This document shows, piece after piece, positions 35,547-45,571 of a stretch of DNA of 59,517 nt. This DNA is from Armatimonadota bacterium. Lineage in GTDB: Bacteria; Cloacimonadota; Cloacimonadia; Cloacimonadales; TCS61. Position numbers and translations under genes: made by a program. The stretch spans positions 1 through 59,517 of the forward strand of contig JABMPU010000088.1 of the NCBI GenBank assembly GCA_013203665.1, given 5' to 3'. Under the pieces are notes generated by a model, which made no database searches, had not been told where the DNA came from, and saw nothing but the letters and a program-made list of their open reading frames with translations. Position 1 is the stretch's first letter, and each line of letters starts with the position of its first letter.

Positions 35547-36704
35547 ATGAGCTTTTTTAAGGAAATAGCGAGTATTCTTCAATATAAGTATAAGGTTTCA
35601 AAGAATGAAAAAGACATAATCTTTTATGCTGAGCATGAGGGTTACTACCCATATTTTGAAGGACTAATTGATCAGTTGACAACTATAGAGAAGAAGAGTG
35701 TATGTTACATCACATCTGATATAGATGATCCTGTTTTGACTAATAAAGCTGATTTAATACACGCATTATATCTCAATACATTGCTACCTTTCTTTTTGGC
35801 GTTTGTAAGATGCAAAGTATTTGTTATGACTCTTACTGAGTTAGACAAATATCACCTGAAACGCTCAACGTATCCTGTACACTATGTGTATATCTTTCAT
35901 TCATTGGTCAGTACTCACATGGCGTATAAAAAGGGATCGTTTGATAATTATGATTCCATTTTATGCACAGGAGCATACCAGAGAAAAGAGATTCGTGTAT
36001 ACGAAGAGCAAGAACAATTAAAGCATAAACAACTGGTCAAAGCAGGATATTATCGGCTAGAAAGAATTTATAAACGATATAAGAACTATGAAAAAAAACG
36101 AGAAGAAGTGACGAATAAGATAATACTTGTTGCGCCTTCGTGGGGAGATGACAACATTCTTGAAGCATGTGGGGAGTCTCTGATTTCGTTGTTACTGAAT
36201 AACAATTATATCGTTATTGTAAGACCTCATCCCGAGACAATTAGGCGCTCTCCAGCCCTGATTGATATGTTAATACAAAAATTTGGGCACAATCAAAAAT
36301 GCAAATTCGAATTATCTGTTTCTACTGATGACTCATTATTGCAAGCAGATGCATTAATATGTGATTGCTCTGGTATTGCTTTGGAGTATGCATTTGGCAC
36401 AGAAAGACCTGTTTTATTTATTGATGTTCCATATAAAATAAAGAATCCTTACTATAAAAAACTAGGTATGGAACCATTTGAATTGAGCATCCGGCAAAAA
36501 ATCGGTATTTTAGTATCGCCAGATGATATAATTTCCATTCCTTCAGTTATAGAAACTTTATTAAATGAAAGGAATACATTTAAAAGAGAAATTGTAAAAT
36601 TACGGAAAGAACATGTTTATGCTTTTGGAGAATCTACCTCAATAGTGACGAAATATATTCTTGATCTACTGCGACAAACAGAGAGGAGTTTAAATAATAA
36701 TTAA
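35547..36704 (+). CDS. CDP-glycerol glycerophosphotransferase-family protein
   Basis: The 385-residue protein resembles the TagB/TagF family that transfers glycerol-phosphate (or similar) units to a polymer. Visible family features are the two-domain GT-B-like layout, the SLVSTHMAYKKGSFDNYD segment, VIVRPHPE, and the SLLQADALICDCSGIALEYAFGTERPVLFID block with the conserved Asp-x-Ser. No membrane helix. AAGGA precedes the ATG. Teichoic-acid-like enzymes in a Gram-negative-type genome usually serve capsule or O-antigen synthesis. It stands between the YLDPGTGS protein and a sulfatase-fold enzyme. Confidence 0.82.
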   Translation: MSFFKEIASILQYKYKVSKNEKDIIFYAEHEGYYPYFEGLIDQLTTIEKKSVCYITSDIDDPVLTNKADLIHALYLNTLLPFFLAFVRCKVFVMTLTELDKYHLKRSTYPVHYVYIFHSLVSTHMAYKKGSFDNYDSILCTGAYQRKEIRVYEEQEQLKHKQLVKAGYYRLERIYKRYKNYEKKREEVTNKIILVAPSWGDDNILEACGESLISLLLNNNYIVIVRPHPETIRRSPALIDMLIQKFGHNQKCKFELSVSTDDSLLQADALICDCSGIALEYAFGTERPVLFIDVPYKIKNPYYKKLGMEPFELSIRQKIGILVSPDDIISIPSVIETLLNERNTFKREIVKLRKEHVYAFGESTSIVTKYILDLLRQTERSLNNN

Positions 36705-36746
36705 TAGCAATATTCTAAGATTGTGCGTAATGCGGAGGAGAATGAT

Positions 36747-38333
36747 ATGAAAAAGCCATATGTCTTATACCCCTTTATATTTGCGATATTTCCTGTTCTT
36801 TTTTTTCTTTCTCATAATATTAAACAAACTTCAAAACAAGATATCATCTTATCTATTTATATAGTAGTTATAACATTAATTGTGTCAGGTCTTCTTTATC
36901 TTTTTCTTAACCTTTTTTTGAAAAATTATTATAAAGCAGGATTACTTGTTTCATTAATATTATTCATTTTTTATTCTTATGGGCATTTTTATTCGATCAT
37001 TGAAAAAATAAATATTCCTTTAATCAGATTTAGCACAGTATATATTGGAGCAAATAAATTGCTATTTCTATTTTACCTTTTGCTGATTGTTTTTGTTATT
37101 TATATTTTACGGAAGCTCAAATTAAGTTTGAATAATTTTACTAAATTTCTAAATATTGTATCTGTAATTTTAATATTGTTTTCAATATTACAGGTCACCA
37201 ACTTCTACTTCAAACGCGGAAAAGTTTTAGAAAATGTGACAATTGATTATGCTAAAACTAATTCTCGAGAAATGAAAATGTTGCCCGACATCTATTATAT
37301 TGTTATGGATGGATATGCCAATTCGACTACACTTGCCGAAAATTATAATTTTTGTAATGGGCAATTCATAAAAGATTTACAAAATAACGGTTTTTATATT
37401 GCCTCAAAAAGTCTTTCAAATTATCCTATAACATATCTTTCTCTTGCTTCTTCCTTGAATATGAGATATCTTTCAGAACTTAATAAGGTTTCAAAAAAAA
37501 CTAATTCCGATCGGTTTATCTTTTCTGTTTTGATTCAAAATAGTGAAGTAATGAACTTTCTTAAAGCTCAAGGATACAAATTTGTTCATTTTAGTTCTGG
37601 ATGGGGACCTACGAATAATAATCCTAAAGCTGATATTGAAATTTTTTGTGGAAATTTGAATGAATTCTTATGGAAATTTGCTCAGACTACTCTATTTTCC
37701 TTTTTTGAAAAGAAGTTTAACTTAATAAAAATTGATTTAGCCAATAGAATCTTGTGTTCTTTCTCAAAGTTATCTGATATTTACAAAATCGAGGGACCAA
37801 AATTTACCTTTGCTCACATTAATTGCCCACACCCTCCCTATTTATTCGATGCTGAAGGAAATTTGATTACTCAATCCAAACTGAGTCTTAATATTTGGGA
37901 ACCTAAAAATCTATATATAGAGCAACTTCAATTTGCAAATAACAAGCTAAAAGAAATGCTGAAAAAAATTCTATCTAAATCCAAAATTAAACCAATAATT
38001 ATTATTCAAGCTGACCATGGACCAGGATATATTCTAGATAAGGAAGGATGGCTAAATCCTTCGGAAAATGCTTTAAAAGAGAGAACTCGAATTTTTTCGG
38101 AAAATGCTTTAAAAGAGAGAACTCGAATTTTTAATGCTTTTTATTTACCTAATGGGGGTGATAAAATCTTGTATAATTCAATCTCTCCTGTTAATAGCTT
38201 TAGGTTAATCTTCAATTTCTATTTCAAAACTAATTTTAAAATATTGGAAGATAAATGTTTTTTTGTAACTTATCAAAATATTTGTTGCCCTGTTGATGTT
38301 ACAGATCGTGTTAAATTTAACTATTCTTATTGA
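36747..38333 (+). CDS. Membrane sulfatase/alkaline-phosphatase-superfamily enzyme
   Basis: The 528-residue protein has about five N-terminal membrane helices (to about 150) and an outside catalytic domain: DIYYIVMDGYANSTTL gives the first metal ligand and the candidate Ser/Thr nucleophile, HINCPHPPYLF and QADHGPGYI give further ligands. It resembles phosphoglycerol or phosphoethanolamine transferases. ATG 36747 is set by GGAGGAG just upstream; a GTG at 36723 is less likely. A 36-bp in-frame tandem duplication (38060-38131) repeats 12 residues shortly after the DHG motif. It is the last gene of this glycopolymer cluster. Confidence 0.82.
   Translation: MKKPYVLYPFIFAIFPVLFFLSHNIKQTSKQDIILSIYIVVITLIVSGLLYLFLNLFLKNYYKAGLLVSLILFIFYSYGHFYSIIEKINIPLIRFSTVYIGANKLLFLFYLLLIVFVIYILRKLKLSLNNFTKFLNIVSVILILFSILQVTNFYFKRGKVLENVTIDYAKTNSREMKMLPDIYYIVMDGYANSTTLAENYNFCNGQFIKDLQNNGFYIASKSLSNYPITYLSLASSLNMRYLSELNKVSKKTNSDRFIFSVLIQNSEVMNFLKAQGYKFVHFSSGWGPTNNNPKADIEIFCGNLNEFLWKFAQTTLFSFFEKKFNLIKIDLANRILCSFSKLSDIYKIEGPKFTFAHINCPHPPYLFDAEGNLITQSKLSLNIWEPKNLYIEQLQFANNKLKEMLKKILSKSKIKPIIIIQADHGPGYILDKEGWLNPSENALKERTRIFSENALKERTRIFNAFYLPNGGDKILYNSISPVNSFRLIFNFYFKTNFKILEDKCFFVTYQNICCPVDVTDRVKFNYSY
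38060..38131 (+). repeat. 36-bp perfect tandem duplication inside the sulfatase-fold gene
   Basis: Two identical 36-bp units (38060-38095 and 38096-38131) code the 12-residue unit SENALKERTRIF twice. The reading frame is kept. Identity at every base points to a recent slippage event or an assembly artefact. Confidence 0.95.
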
Positions 38334-38421
38334 ACCTAATTGTGTATGAAATCTACTTTTGATACAAAACATCCATAATATTGACATCTAAAATTCTTTC
38401 AATTATTTACAGAACTAATCT

Positions 38422-39057
38422 TCAATTCTCCATAACAAGATCAATCAAAAATTGCTCATCTAAATACAAAGTTGCATCGGGTCCGCCAAACGTCTGCTCT
38501 GTGAAATCATCGAAAACTATCTTAAACTCATAAAAAAACAAGTTCTGATTCGTTGTATAATCTAAACGAGAATAATAAGTTATACCATTTGGAATATCAT
38601 CTGTCATAAAAACCAGCGTTTGATCATAACTGGTATTATAAAAGAAGTTAACAATATCCTTTCCCGAATTATTGATGACTTTCACGCTGGCGTGAGTTGC
38701 AGGCCAGGTATAAATCTTTGTAGTTTCATTTGGCTTTATCGTTACCTCTGTTTCTGTCACAAATTCACCTGTTCCAACTCCAAAATTATCTGCATGCTGC
38801 ATCATAAATGTTTCACCTTCGAGATGAAGATTTACTTTTTTCCCATCTCCTTCAAAGAATAAAAATTTCTTTCCTGAATTTAATGTTACTGTTTTGGATG
38901 GATAGGTCGTATCTGAATCTCCTTCCAGAACATAATCTGTTCCTTTAATAGTAAAATAGATATTATGGTTTGTTTTGTTTATGATTTTCAGATCACCTTC
39001 TGTGGAACATCCAAATAACATTATTATTGGAATAATTATTAAGATTGCTTTTTTCAT
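38422..39057 (-). CDS. Lipoprotein of unknown function
   Basis: This 211-residue protein has a lipoprotein signal ending in IIMLFGC. The rest is beta-rich with two similar halves: DLKIINKTNHNIYFTIKG and SVKVINNSGKDIVNFFYN, both suggesting repeated beta-sandwich modules. I recognise no enzyme motif. ATG 39057 follows a perfect GGAGG; the in-frame TTG at 39069 lies within that ribosome site. It converges with the sulfatase-fold gene and precedes nothing it clearly works with. Confidence 0.78.
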   Translation of the reverse strand: MKKAILIIIPIIMLFGCSTEGDLKIINKTNHNIYFTIKGTDYVLEGDSDTTYPSKTVTLNSGKKFLFFEGDGKKVNLHLEGETFMMQHADNFGVGTGEFVTETEVTIKPNETTKIYTWPATHASVKVINNSGKDIVNFFYNTSYDQTLVFMTDDIPNGITYYSRLDYTTNQNLFFYEFKIVFDDFTEQTFGGPDATLYLDEQFLIDLVMEN

Positions 39058-39095
39058 CGCTTCCTCCAAAATCGATGTTTTTTGAAGAATAGAAA

Positions 39096-40451
<1,356 letters not shown>

Positions 40452-40465
40452 TCAACTATTTTTTT

Positions 40466-40558
40466 AATTAGGGTCTGTCTAATGTTTCCCCTCTTTTGCA
40501 AAGAGGGGTTAGGGGAGTTAGAAATTCAGAAATCATAGTTTACGGATAGACTCTAATT
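40466..40558. repeat. MITE-like element with terminal inverted repeats
   Basis: AATTAGGGTCT (40466-40476) and AGACTCTAATT (40548-40558) are inverted with one mismatch. Between them a perfect 9-bp hairpin (40488-40496 with 40500-40508) is followed by GTTAGGGGAGTTA. The 93-bp size and the two-level palindrome suggest a miniature dispersed element. It fills the gap between the slipin gene and enolase. Confidence 0.55.
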
Positions 40559-40628
40559 ATACAGAACTCTTTATTTTAAATAATATAAAGACACAAAAAT
40601 GCTTTGGAAAAAATAATTTCTTTGTTTT

Positions 40629-41564
40629 CTAACTTTTAAAAACTTTCTCCAATGCTTTGATTGAACCCAGCATTGCTGTTGCCTCATAAGGGATTACAAC
40701 AGTCTTATCATCTTTTTGGACGATTTCATTAAATGCTTTGATGTACTTAACGGCAAGCAGGTACTGAGCTGGATCTGTTCCTGTTGCTTCCACAGATTCT
40801 GCAATCTTTTTAATTGCTGTAGCTTCTGCTTCCGCAACAAGTATTTTTGCTTTAGCTTCTCCTTCTGCTCTGGCAATTTTCGCTTCTTTATCGCCTTCTG
40901 CCATCAGAATCTTTGATCTCTTCTCACCTTCCGCTTCCAGAATTATAGCTCGTCTATCGCGTTCGGCCCGCATCTGTTTTTCCATGGCAACTTTGATTTC
41001 TTTAGGAGGATTGATATCCTGTAATTCCACGCGATTAACTTTTACTCCCCATTTATCGGTTGCATCATCTAATATTTCACGAAGTTTGGTATTAATCGTA
41101 TCTCGTGAAGTCAAGGTTTTGTCCAACTCCAATTCCCCGATAACATTACGTAAAGTGGTTTGAGTTAGTTTCTCGATTGCATTTGGCAGGTTGTTGATTT
41201 CGTAGGTAGCTTTTACCGGGTCTGTAACCTGAAAATAGAGAAGTGCGTCGATCTCAATTGTTACATTATCGCTTGTAATCACGTTCTGGCGAGGAAAATC
41301 ATACACGGTTTCTCGCAGATCGATCCTTCTTTCAGTTTTTATCTGCACAAACTTGTTGCCCTTGAAATCTGTTTTAACATACCTCCAGTTTATCTGGCGG
41401 GATTTATCTACTATTGGCCAAATAATATGAAGCCCACTTTCAAGAGTTCTGTTGTATTTCCCCAATCTTTCGATGATGATAACCTGTGCCTGTTTTACAA
41501 CAACCAATCCCTTAGAAATGAGAATTAATACAAAAACTGCTAAAATTACAATTATTACTGTCAT
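40629..41564 (-). CDS. SPFH/stomatin-like protein (paraslipin type)
   Basis: The 311-residue protein has an N-terminal membrane helix (about 3-20) and an SPFH/band-7 domain (VKQAQVIIIERLGKYNRTLESG, about 22-42 onward; RETVYDFPRQNVITSDNV, about 82-99). A coiled-coil, Ala- and Glu-rich tail (EAEGEKRSKILMAEGDKEAKIARAEGEAKA) follows. Such proteins scaffold membrane microdomains and usually pair with NfeD, as here: its start overlaps the nfeD stop by four bases. Confidence 0.93.
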   Translation of the reverse strand: MTVIIVILAVFVLILISKGLVVVKQAQVIIIERLGKYNRTLESGLHIIWPIVDKSRQINWRYVKTDFKGNKFVQIKTERRIDLRETVYDFPRQNVITSDNVTIEIDALLYFQVTDPVKATYEINNLPNAIEKLTQTTLRNVIGELELDKTLTSRDTINTKLREILDDATDKWGVKVNRVELQDINPPKEIKVAMEKQMRAERDRRAIILEAEGEKRSKILMAEGDKEAKIARAEGEAKAKILVAEAEATAIKKIAESVEATGTDPAQYLLAVKYIKAFNEIVQKDDKTVVIPYEATAMLGSIKALEKVFKS

Positions 41565-42007
41565 TCTTCCTCCTTCTCGGATTCTTTAATTTTAACGATT
41601 AATTTGTTGCCTTCAACGGAATTAATTAAAATTTTCTGCCCATCTTTGATGTTCTTTCCATTCTCAGCAATAGCAGACCACTCCTCACTACCAACTTTAA
41701 CATATCCTTTACCATCTTCGGGAATCTCCTTCACAACCATTCCTGTTTTTCCTATTAAAGCAAAAATATTTGTTTCTTCGCTCGAATCGGAAATCAATTT
41801 TTTGCTGAATTTTCTTAAAAACAAAAATAAAATAAATGTAATCACAGCAAAGACCAATATCTGAATAGCTGTCCCTCTAACTAAAATAGAAACCAGTCCG
41901 GTCAGAATTGCTCCAATTCCAAAACTCATAAATAAGAAGCCTGGAGTAAATATCTCAATTATCATGCAAATCACACCGATGCCAACCCAAATCATCCACG
42001 GTTCCAT
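41561..42007 (-). CDS. NfeD-family membrane protein
   Basis: The 148 residues contain several N-terminal membrane helices (PWMIWVGIGVICMIIEIFTPGF is the start signature) and a C-terminal OB-fold-like domain (ALIGKTGMVVKEIPEDGKGYVKVGSEEWSAIAENG). This is the short NfeD type that works with a stomatin partner, coded just downstream with an ATGA overlap. GGAGG precedes the ATG. Confidence 0.92.
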   Translation of the reverse strand: MEPWMIWVGIGVICMIIEIFTPGFLFMSFGIGAILTGLVSILVRGTAIQILVFAVITFILFLFLRKFSKKLISDSSEETNIFALIGKTGMVVKEIPEDGKGYVKVGSEEWSAIAENGKNIKDGQKILINSVEGNKLIVKIKESEKEEE

Positions 42008-42025
42008 AATTGACCTCCTATAATC

Positions 42026-42907
42026 TTACTCTTTCTTTTCTGTTTCTTTTTCCTTCTTCCCTTTATACACCCTTTTCACTTTTCTTCCGTATGAACCATA
42101 ACTATAATTGTAACCCTTTGAAGTCCCTCTTGCTGTCCGAAGTCCCAACTTAGTCATAAGTTTTAAAATAAAATCCATCATAAAGAAAAGAAAAAAAAGA
42201 AATATAGTAAAAGCAACCATATAAATTAAAAAATATCCGAGAAAAATACCAAAACTTTTAGCAATTCTCATGGCAGTATATGTTCTGCCGCTTTTTTGTA
42301 ATATCGTTAAAAACAGCAAATTGAAAGTTCTGTTCCTTTCCTGAATAGTTTTTCGATTATTTAAACTATCAATGGATGTTTGCACGCTGTTAAGCGAAAA
42401 TCTCAATCTCTCAATACTGTCCTGATTCAAGCGAGGATTCTTTAAACTCTCTTTTATTCGCTCTCTTACAATTACTTTATTATTAAGATGTTCTTCGATA
42501 TCAATATCGAAAGAAACATCTTCCGGAGTTTTAACTTTCTCTTCTGTTAAACCTTTGATTTCTCTCAAATCCGACATAACATCGGTAAATAACGAATCCG
42601 GAAATTCCAGGATAGAAACTGTGTAATTGGATTTTGAATCAGAATTTTTGGTAAAAATATTATATTCTGATAAAATTCCATTCAATTCTGAAACAGGAGC
42701 ACTTATTTCTTCAACATTAAAAACCATTTTTATCTTCTTTGAATTAGAAGCCTTATCATAGGTTTTTTGAAAGTCCGATAGATTTATTGACGGTGCAGTT
42801 TGTCTGAAGCTTTTCAAAAATCTTGATCTCTCCAAGCCAATAAAAATCGAAACTATAAACATTATTCCAATAATAAAATATTTTGTGTTGCTCCTCAATC
42901 TTACCAT
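42026..42907 (-). CDS. DUF4349-like membrane protein
   Basis: The 293-residue protein has an N-terminal membrane helix (about 10-24), a soluble region with coiled-coil potential (LNQDSIERLRFSLNSVQTSIDSLN), and a second strong helix near 225-250 before a basic Tyr/Gly tail (KGYNYSYGSYGRKVKRVYKG). The spacing and the ILEFPDSLFTDVMSDLREI segment recall DUF4349. Role unknown. It precedes nfeD by 18 bp and may be part of that membrane operon. Confidence 0.7.
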   Translation of the reverse strand: MVRLRSNTKYFIIGIMFIVSIFIGLERSRFLKSFRQTAPSINLSDFQKTYDKASNSKKIKMVFNVEEISAPVSELNGILSEYNIFTKNSDSKSNYTVSILEFPDSLFTDVMSDLREIKGLTEEKVKTPEDVSFDIDIEEHLNNKVIVRERIKESLKNPRLNQDSIERLRFSLNSVQTSIDSLNNRKTIQERNRTFNLLFLTILQKSGRTYTAMRIAKSFGIFLGYFLIYMVAFTIFLFFLFFMMDFILKLMTKLGLRTARGTSKGYNYSYGSYGRKVKRVYKGKKEKETEKKE

Positions 42908-42980
42908 TTATATTCTCCTTATTTTTTTTGATACTGTTATTTCTGACGCTGATACACTCTGAAATTTTTATTTCATCATA

Positions 42981-43007
42981 TTAAATCTGCGTTAATCTGC
43001 GTCTAAA
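42981..43007. repeat. Short tandem repeat (TTAATCTGCG type)
   Basis: TAAATCTGCG and TTAATCTGCG stand in tandem, with a further GTCTAAA. Similar wording occurs at 51446-51490. Two copies only, just beside the recN stop. Confidence 0.4.
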
Positions 43008-43008
43008 T

Positions 43009-44706
43009 TTATTTCCTTTTTAAACTTAATATTTCTGCTGCGTGTTTTAATGCCAACTCTGTTTTAGAACCCGCTAACATCCGGGCGATTTCCTGTTTTC
43101 TCTCGGTTTTATCAATTTTTTTAATTTCAACTTCCGTTAAATTCATTCCGCTTTTTTTATCAATCAAAAAATGATCTTTTGCATAAGATGCAATTTGCGG
43201 AAGATGAGTTATGCAAATCACTTGGTGAAACTTGCTGATATTAAAGATGAACTCTCCTAATAATTCTGCTGTTTTACCTCCTAATCCAATGTCAATCTCA
43301 TCAAAAATAATCGTTTTCTTTTCCAGTTTATCAGACAAAATCTTCTTTATAGTCAGAAGAAACCTGGAAAGCTCACCTCCGGATGCAGCATACTTAAAGG
43401 GCTGCATCTTCACACCAATATTCGCAGAAAAAAAGATCTCGATTTTATCCTGACCGGAATATGTTAATCCGTACAATTCATTATTAATTTTTTTTTCTAT
43501 GATTTCTTTGTCAAATCTTATCTTTATTCTAGCGTCTGGAATAGCAAGTTTGTGAATATTTGTCTGAATTTCATCTTCTAAGATTTTAGCTGCTTCTTTT
43601 CTTTTTTTCGTTAAAAGATTTGCCTTTTTCCAAATCTCTTTAGAGTCTTTATCAATCTCTTGATTAATTTTTATAATTTTATTTTTAACGGAAGTGAATG
43701 AAGAAATTTCACCTTTTATTTTGGAACAATAATCCAATATTTCCGGAACATTTTTTTTGTATTTAGCTTTGATTGAATTGATAGTATTCAGTTTTTCTTC
43801 CACTTCTTCCTGACGTAAACTATCAAGATTTATGCTGTTCTGAATTTGCCTGATTTCCGAAATCGTGTCATCAAGATCTCCCAGAGATTCTCTCAGGGAA
43901 GTAATCGCTTTTTTTATATGAGAATTATCATCCTTAAAATTTGAAAGCTTATGAATAAAAGAATTGATAATATCATAAACTGAATTCTCTTTTTCATAAA
44001 TTTCCTGCTCCAACAAAGAAGAATGATTCAAAATTTCCTCAGCATGATTCAAAAAATTCAGTTCATTTTGTAGTTTTTCATCTTCTCCAATTTTCAAATT
44101 TATTTCTTCAAATTCTCCTATCTGGTACTCATATAGTTTTACTCTTTCCTGAGCAGTTTTTTCCTGTTCCTGCAATTTTTCCAGTTCTTTTATTTTGGAT
44201 TGGAGTTCCTTAAAGTTTTGTTCGAACTCATCTCTTTGGGACACTAAATTTCCAAATTTATCTAAAACTTCCAATTGAATATTTTCGTTAAAAAGCTTTT
44301 GCTGGTCTCGCTGACTATGGAAATCCAAGAGTACTTCCCGAAACTCTTTAACTATAGAATTTGAAATTCTTCTTCCATTTAAAAAGCTTTTCCCGCGTAG
44401 ATTTGTAAAAATTTCACGAAGAAAAAAAACTTCATTTTCCGAGAAATCCACTCCGTGTTTAGAAAGCAGTTCAAAAAATTTTATGTTGCTTTTATCAACG
44501 TTAAAAGTTACTTCTAATAAGGCCGGTTTAGTTTCATCATAAAGCATACCAGCATGAATTGCCCCACCAAATATTACATTGATAGCACCGACAATGATAG
44601 ATTTTCCTGTACCGGTTTCTCCGGTAAGAATTTGCAATCCTTCCTCAAATTTGAGTTCAAGCTCTTTTACTATTACAAAATTCTTTATATTTAGATTTGT
44701 TATCAT
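43009..44706 (-). CDS. recN: DNA repair protein RecN
   Basis: RecN is an SMC-like ATPase in double-strand break repair. The 565 residues carry Walker A GETGTGKSIIVGAI (about 29-42), a long coiled-coil middle, the signature SGGELSRFLL and Walker B TIIFDEIDIGLGGKTAELLG. The start overlaps the nadK stop (ATGA). Next to nadK as in many bacteria. Confidence 0.96.
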   Translation of the reverse strand: MITNLNIKNFVIVKELELKFEEGLQILTGETGTGKSIIVGAINVIFGGAIHAGMLYDETKPALLEVTFNVDKSNIKFFELLSKHGVDFSENEVFFLREIFTNLRGKSFLNGRRISNSIVKEFREVLLDFHSQRDQQKLFNENIQLEVLDKFGNLVSQRDEFEQNFKELQSKIKELEKLQEQEKTAQERVKLYEYQIGEFEEINLKIGEDEKLQNELNFLNHAEEILNHSSLLEQEIYEKENSVYDIINSFIHKLSNFKDDNSHIKKAITSLRESLGDLDDTISEIRQIQNSINLDSLRQEEVEEKLNTINSIKAKYKKNVPEILDYCSKIKGEISSFTSVKNKIIKINQEIDKDSKEIWKKANLLTKKRKEAAKILEDEIQTNIHKLAIPDARIKIRFDKEIIEKKINNELYGLTYSGQDKIEIFFSANIGVKMQPFKYAASGGELSRFLLTIKKILSDKLEKKTIIFDEIDIGLGGKTAELLGEFIFNISKFHQVICITHLPQIASYAKDHFLIDKKSGMNLTEVEIKKIDKTERKQEIARMLAGSKTELALKHAAEILSLKRK

Positions 44707-45557
44707 CGCTTTCCCATATGAAGTTTCTTTCTCAAAATCTGGTAAAATGTTTTGTTGGAAAGCTTTATGAAATCAACTTTTTGAGAAGCTTGTGTAACGA
44801 TAATTTCATCATCTTTTAAAACTCTATATTTGTTCAGACCGTCAAGTTGCAAAAAACTTTCATTATAAATATCCTTAACTTTCAAAGTAATAATATCCTT
44901 TGATGAAAACACCATTGGTCGAATACTTAATATATGAGGATTTAAAGGAGCTACCACGATCGCTTCCATAACAGGTGATAAAATCGGTCCGCCTGCTGAA
45001 AGCGAATAGGCAGTGGAACCTGTTGGCGTGGAAACAACAATGCCGTCACAACGCGTTTCTACTACAAACCTGCGATTACTGGAAAAACTGATATCAATCA
45101 ATCTCGGATTCTGTCCTTTATAAATAACAGCATCGTTGAGAGCTAAATCTGAATAAAGAACTTTCTTATTCCTCTTGAGAACCACTTTCAGAAGCATTCT
45201 CGCTAATATTTTAAATTTGTTTTTCTTCAGTTCATCAATCGATTTCTCCAATTCCCGCAGGCTGCTCTCTGATAAAAACCCCAATTTTCCAAGATTGATT
45301 CCTAAAAGCGGAGCGCCAAATTTCAACGAAAAATCTATTGCCCGTAGAATTGTTCCATCACCTCCAAATACAAGGATGCAATCCAGCTTTCCATCTGAGG
45401 AATCATCATAATATTGGATGAATTCCGGTAATATCTTTTTTTGCTCTTCAAATTTATAGAAAATCAAATCCTTTTTTTCATTTAGATTTTTTAAAAGATC
45501 AAAAACTTCCTGTTTTTCTAGGTAAAGTGGATTGAAATAAATGCCGAAATTTTTCAT
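44703..45557 (-). CDS. nadK: NAD kinase
   Basis: NadK phosphorylates NAD to NADP. The 284 residues have the GGDGT motif (LVFGGDGTILRAIDFS), the LLGINLGKLGFLSE segment, and DGIVVSTPTGSTAYSLSAGGPI near 170-195. In place of the usual Asn-Glu the protein reads LNDAVIY, a conservative change. It overlaps recN by four bases. Confidence 0.95.
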   Translation of the reverse strand: MKNFGIYFNPLYLEKQEVFDLLKNLNEKKDLIFYKFEEQKKILPEFIQYYDDSSDGKLDCILVFGGDGTILRAIDFSLKFGAPLLGINLGKLGFLSESSLRELEKSIDELKKNKFKILARMLLKVVLKRNKKVLYSDLALNDAVIYKGQNPRLIDISFSSNRRFVVETRCDGIVVSTPTGSTAYSLSAGGPILSPVMEAIVVAPLNPHILSIRPMVFSSKDIITLKVKDIYNESFLQLDGLNKYRVLKDDEIIVTQASQKVDFIKLSNKTFYQILRKKLHMGKR

Positions 45558-45571
45558 TTTTTTCCCTGAAA

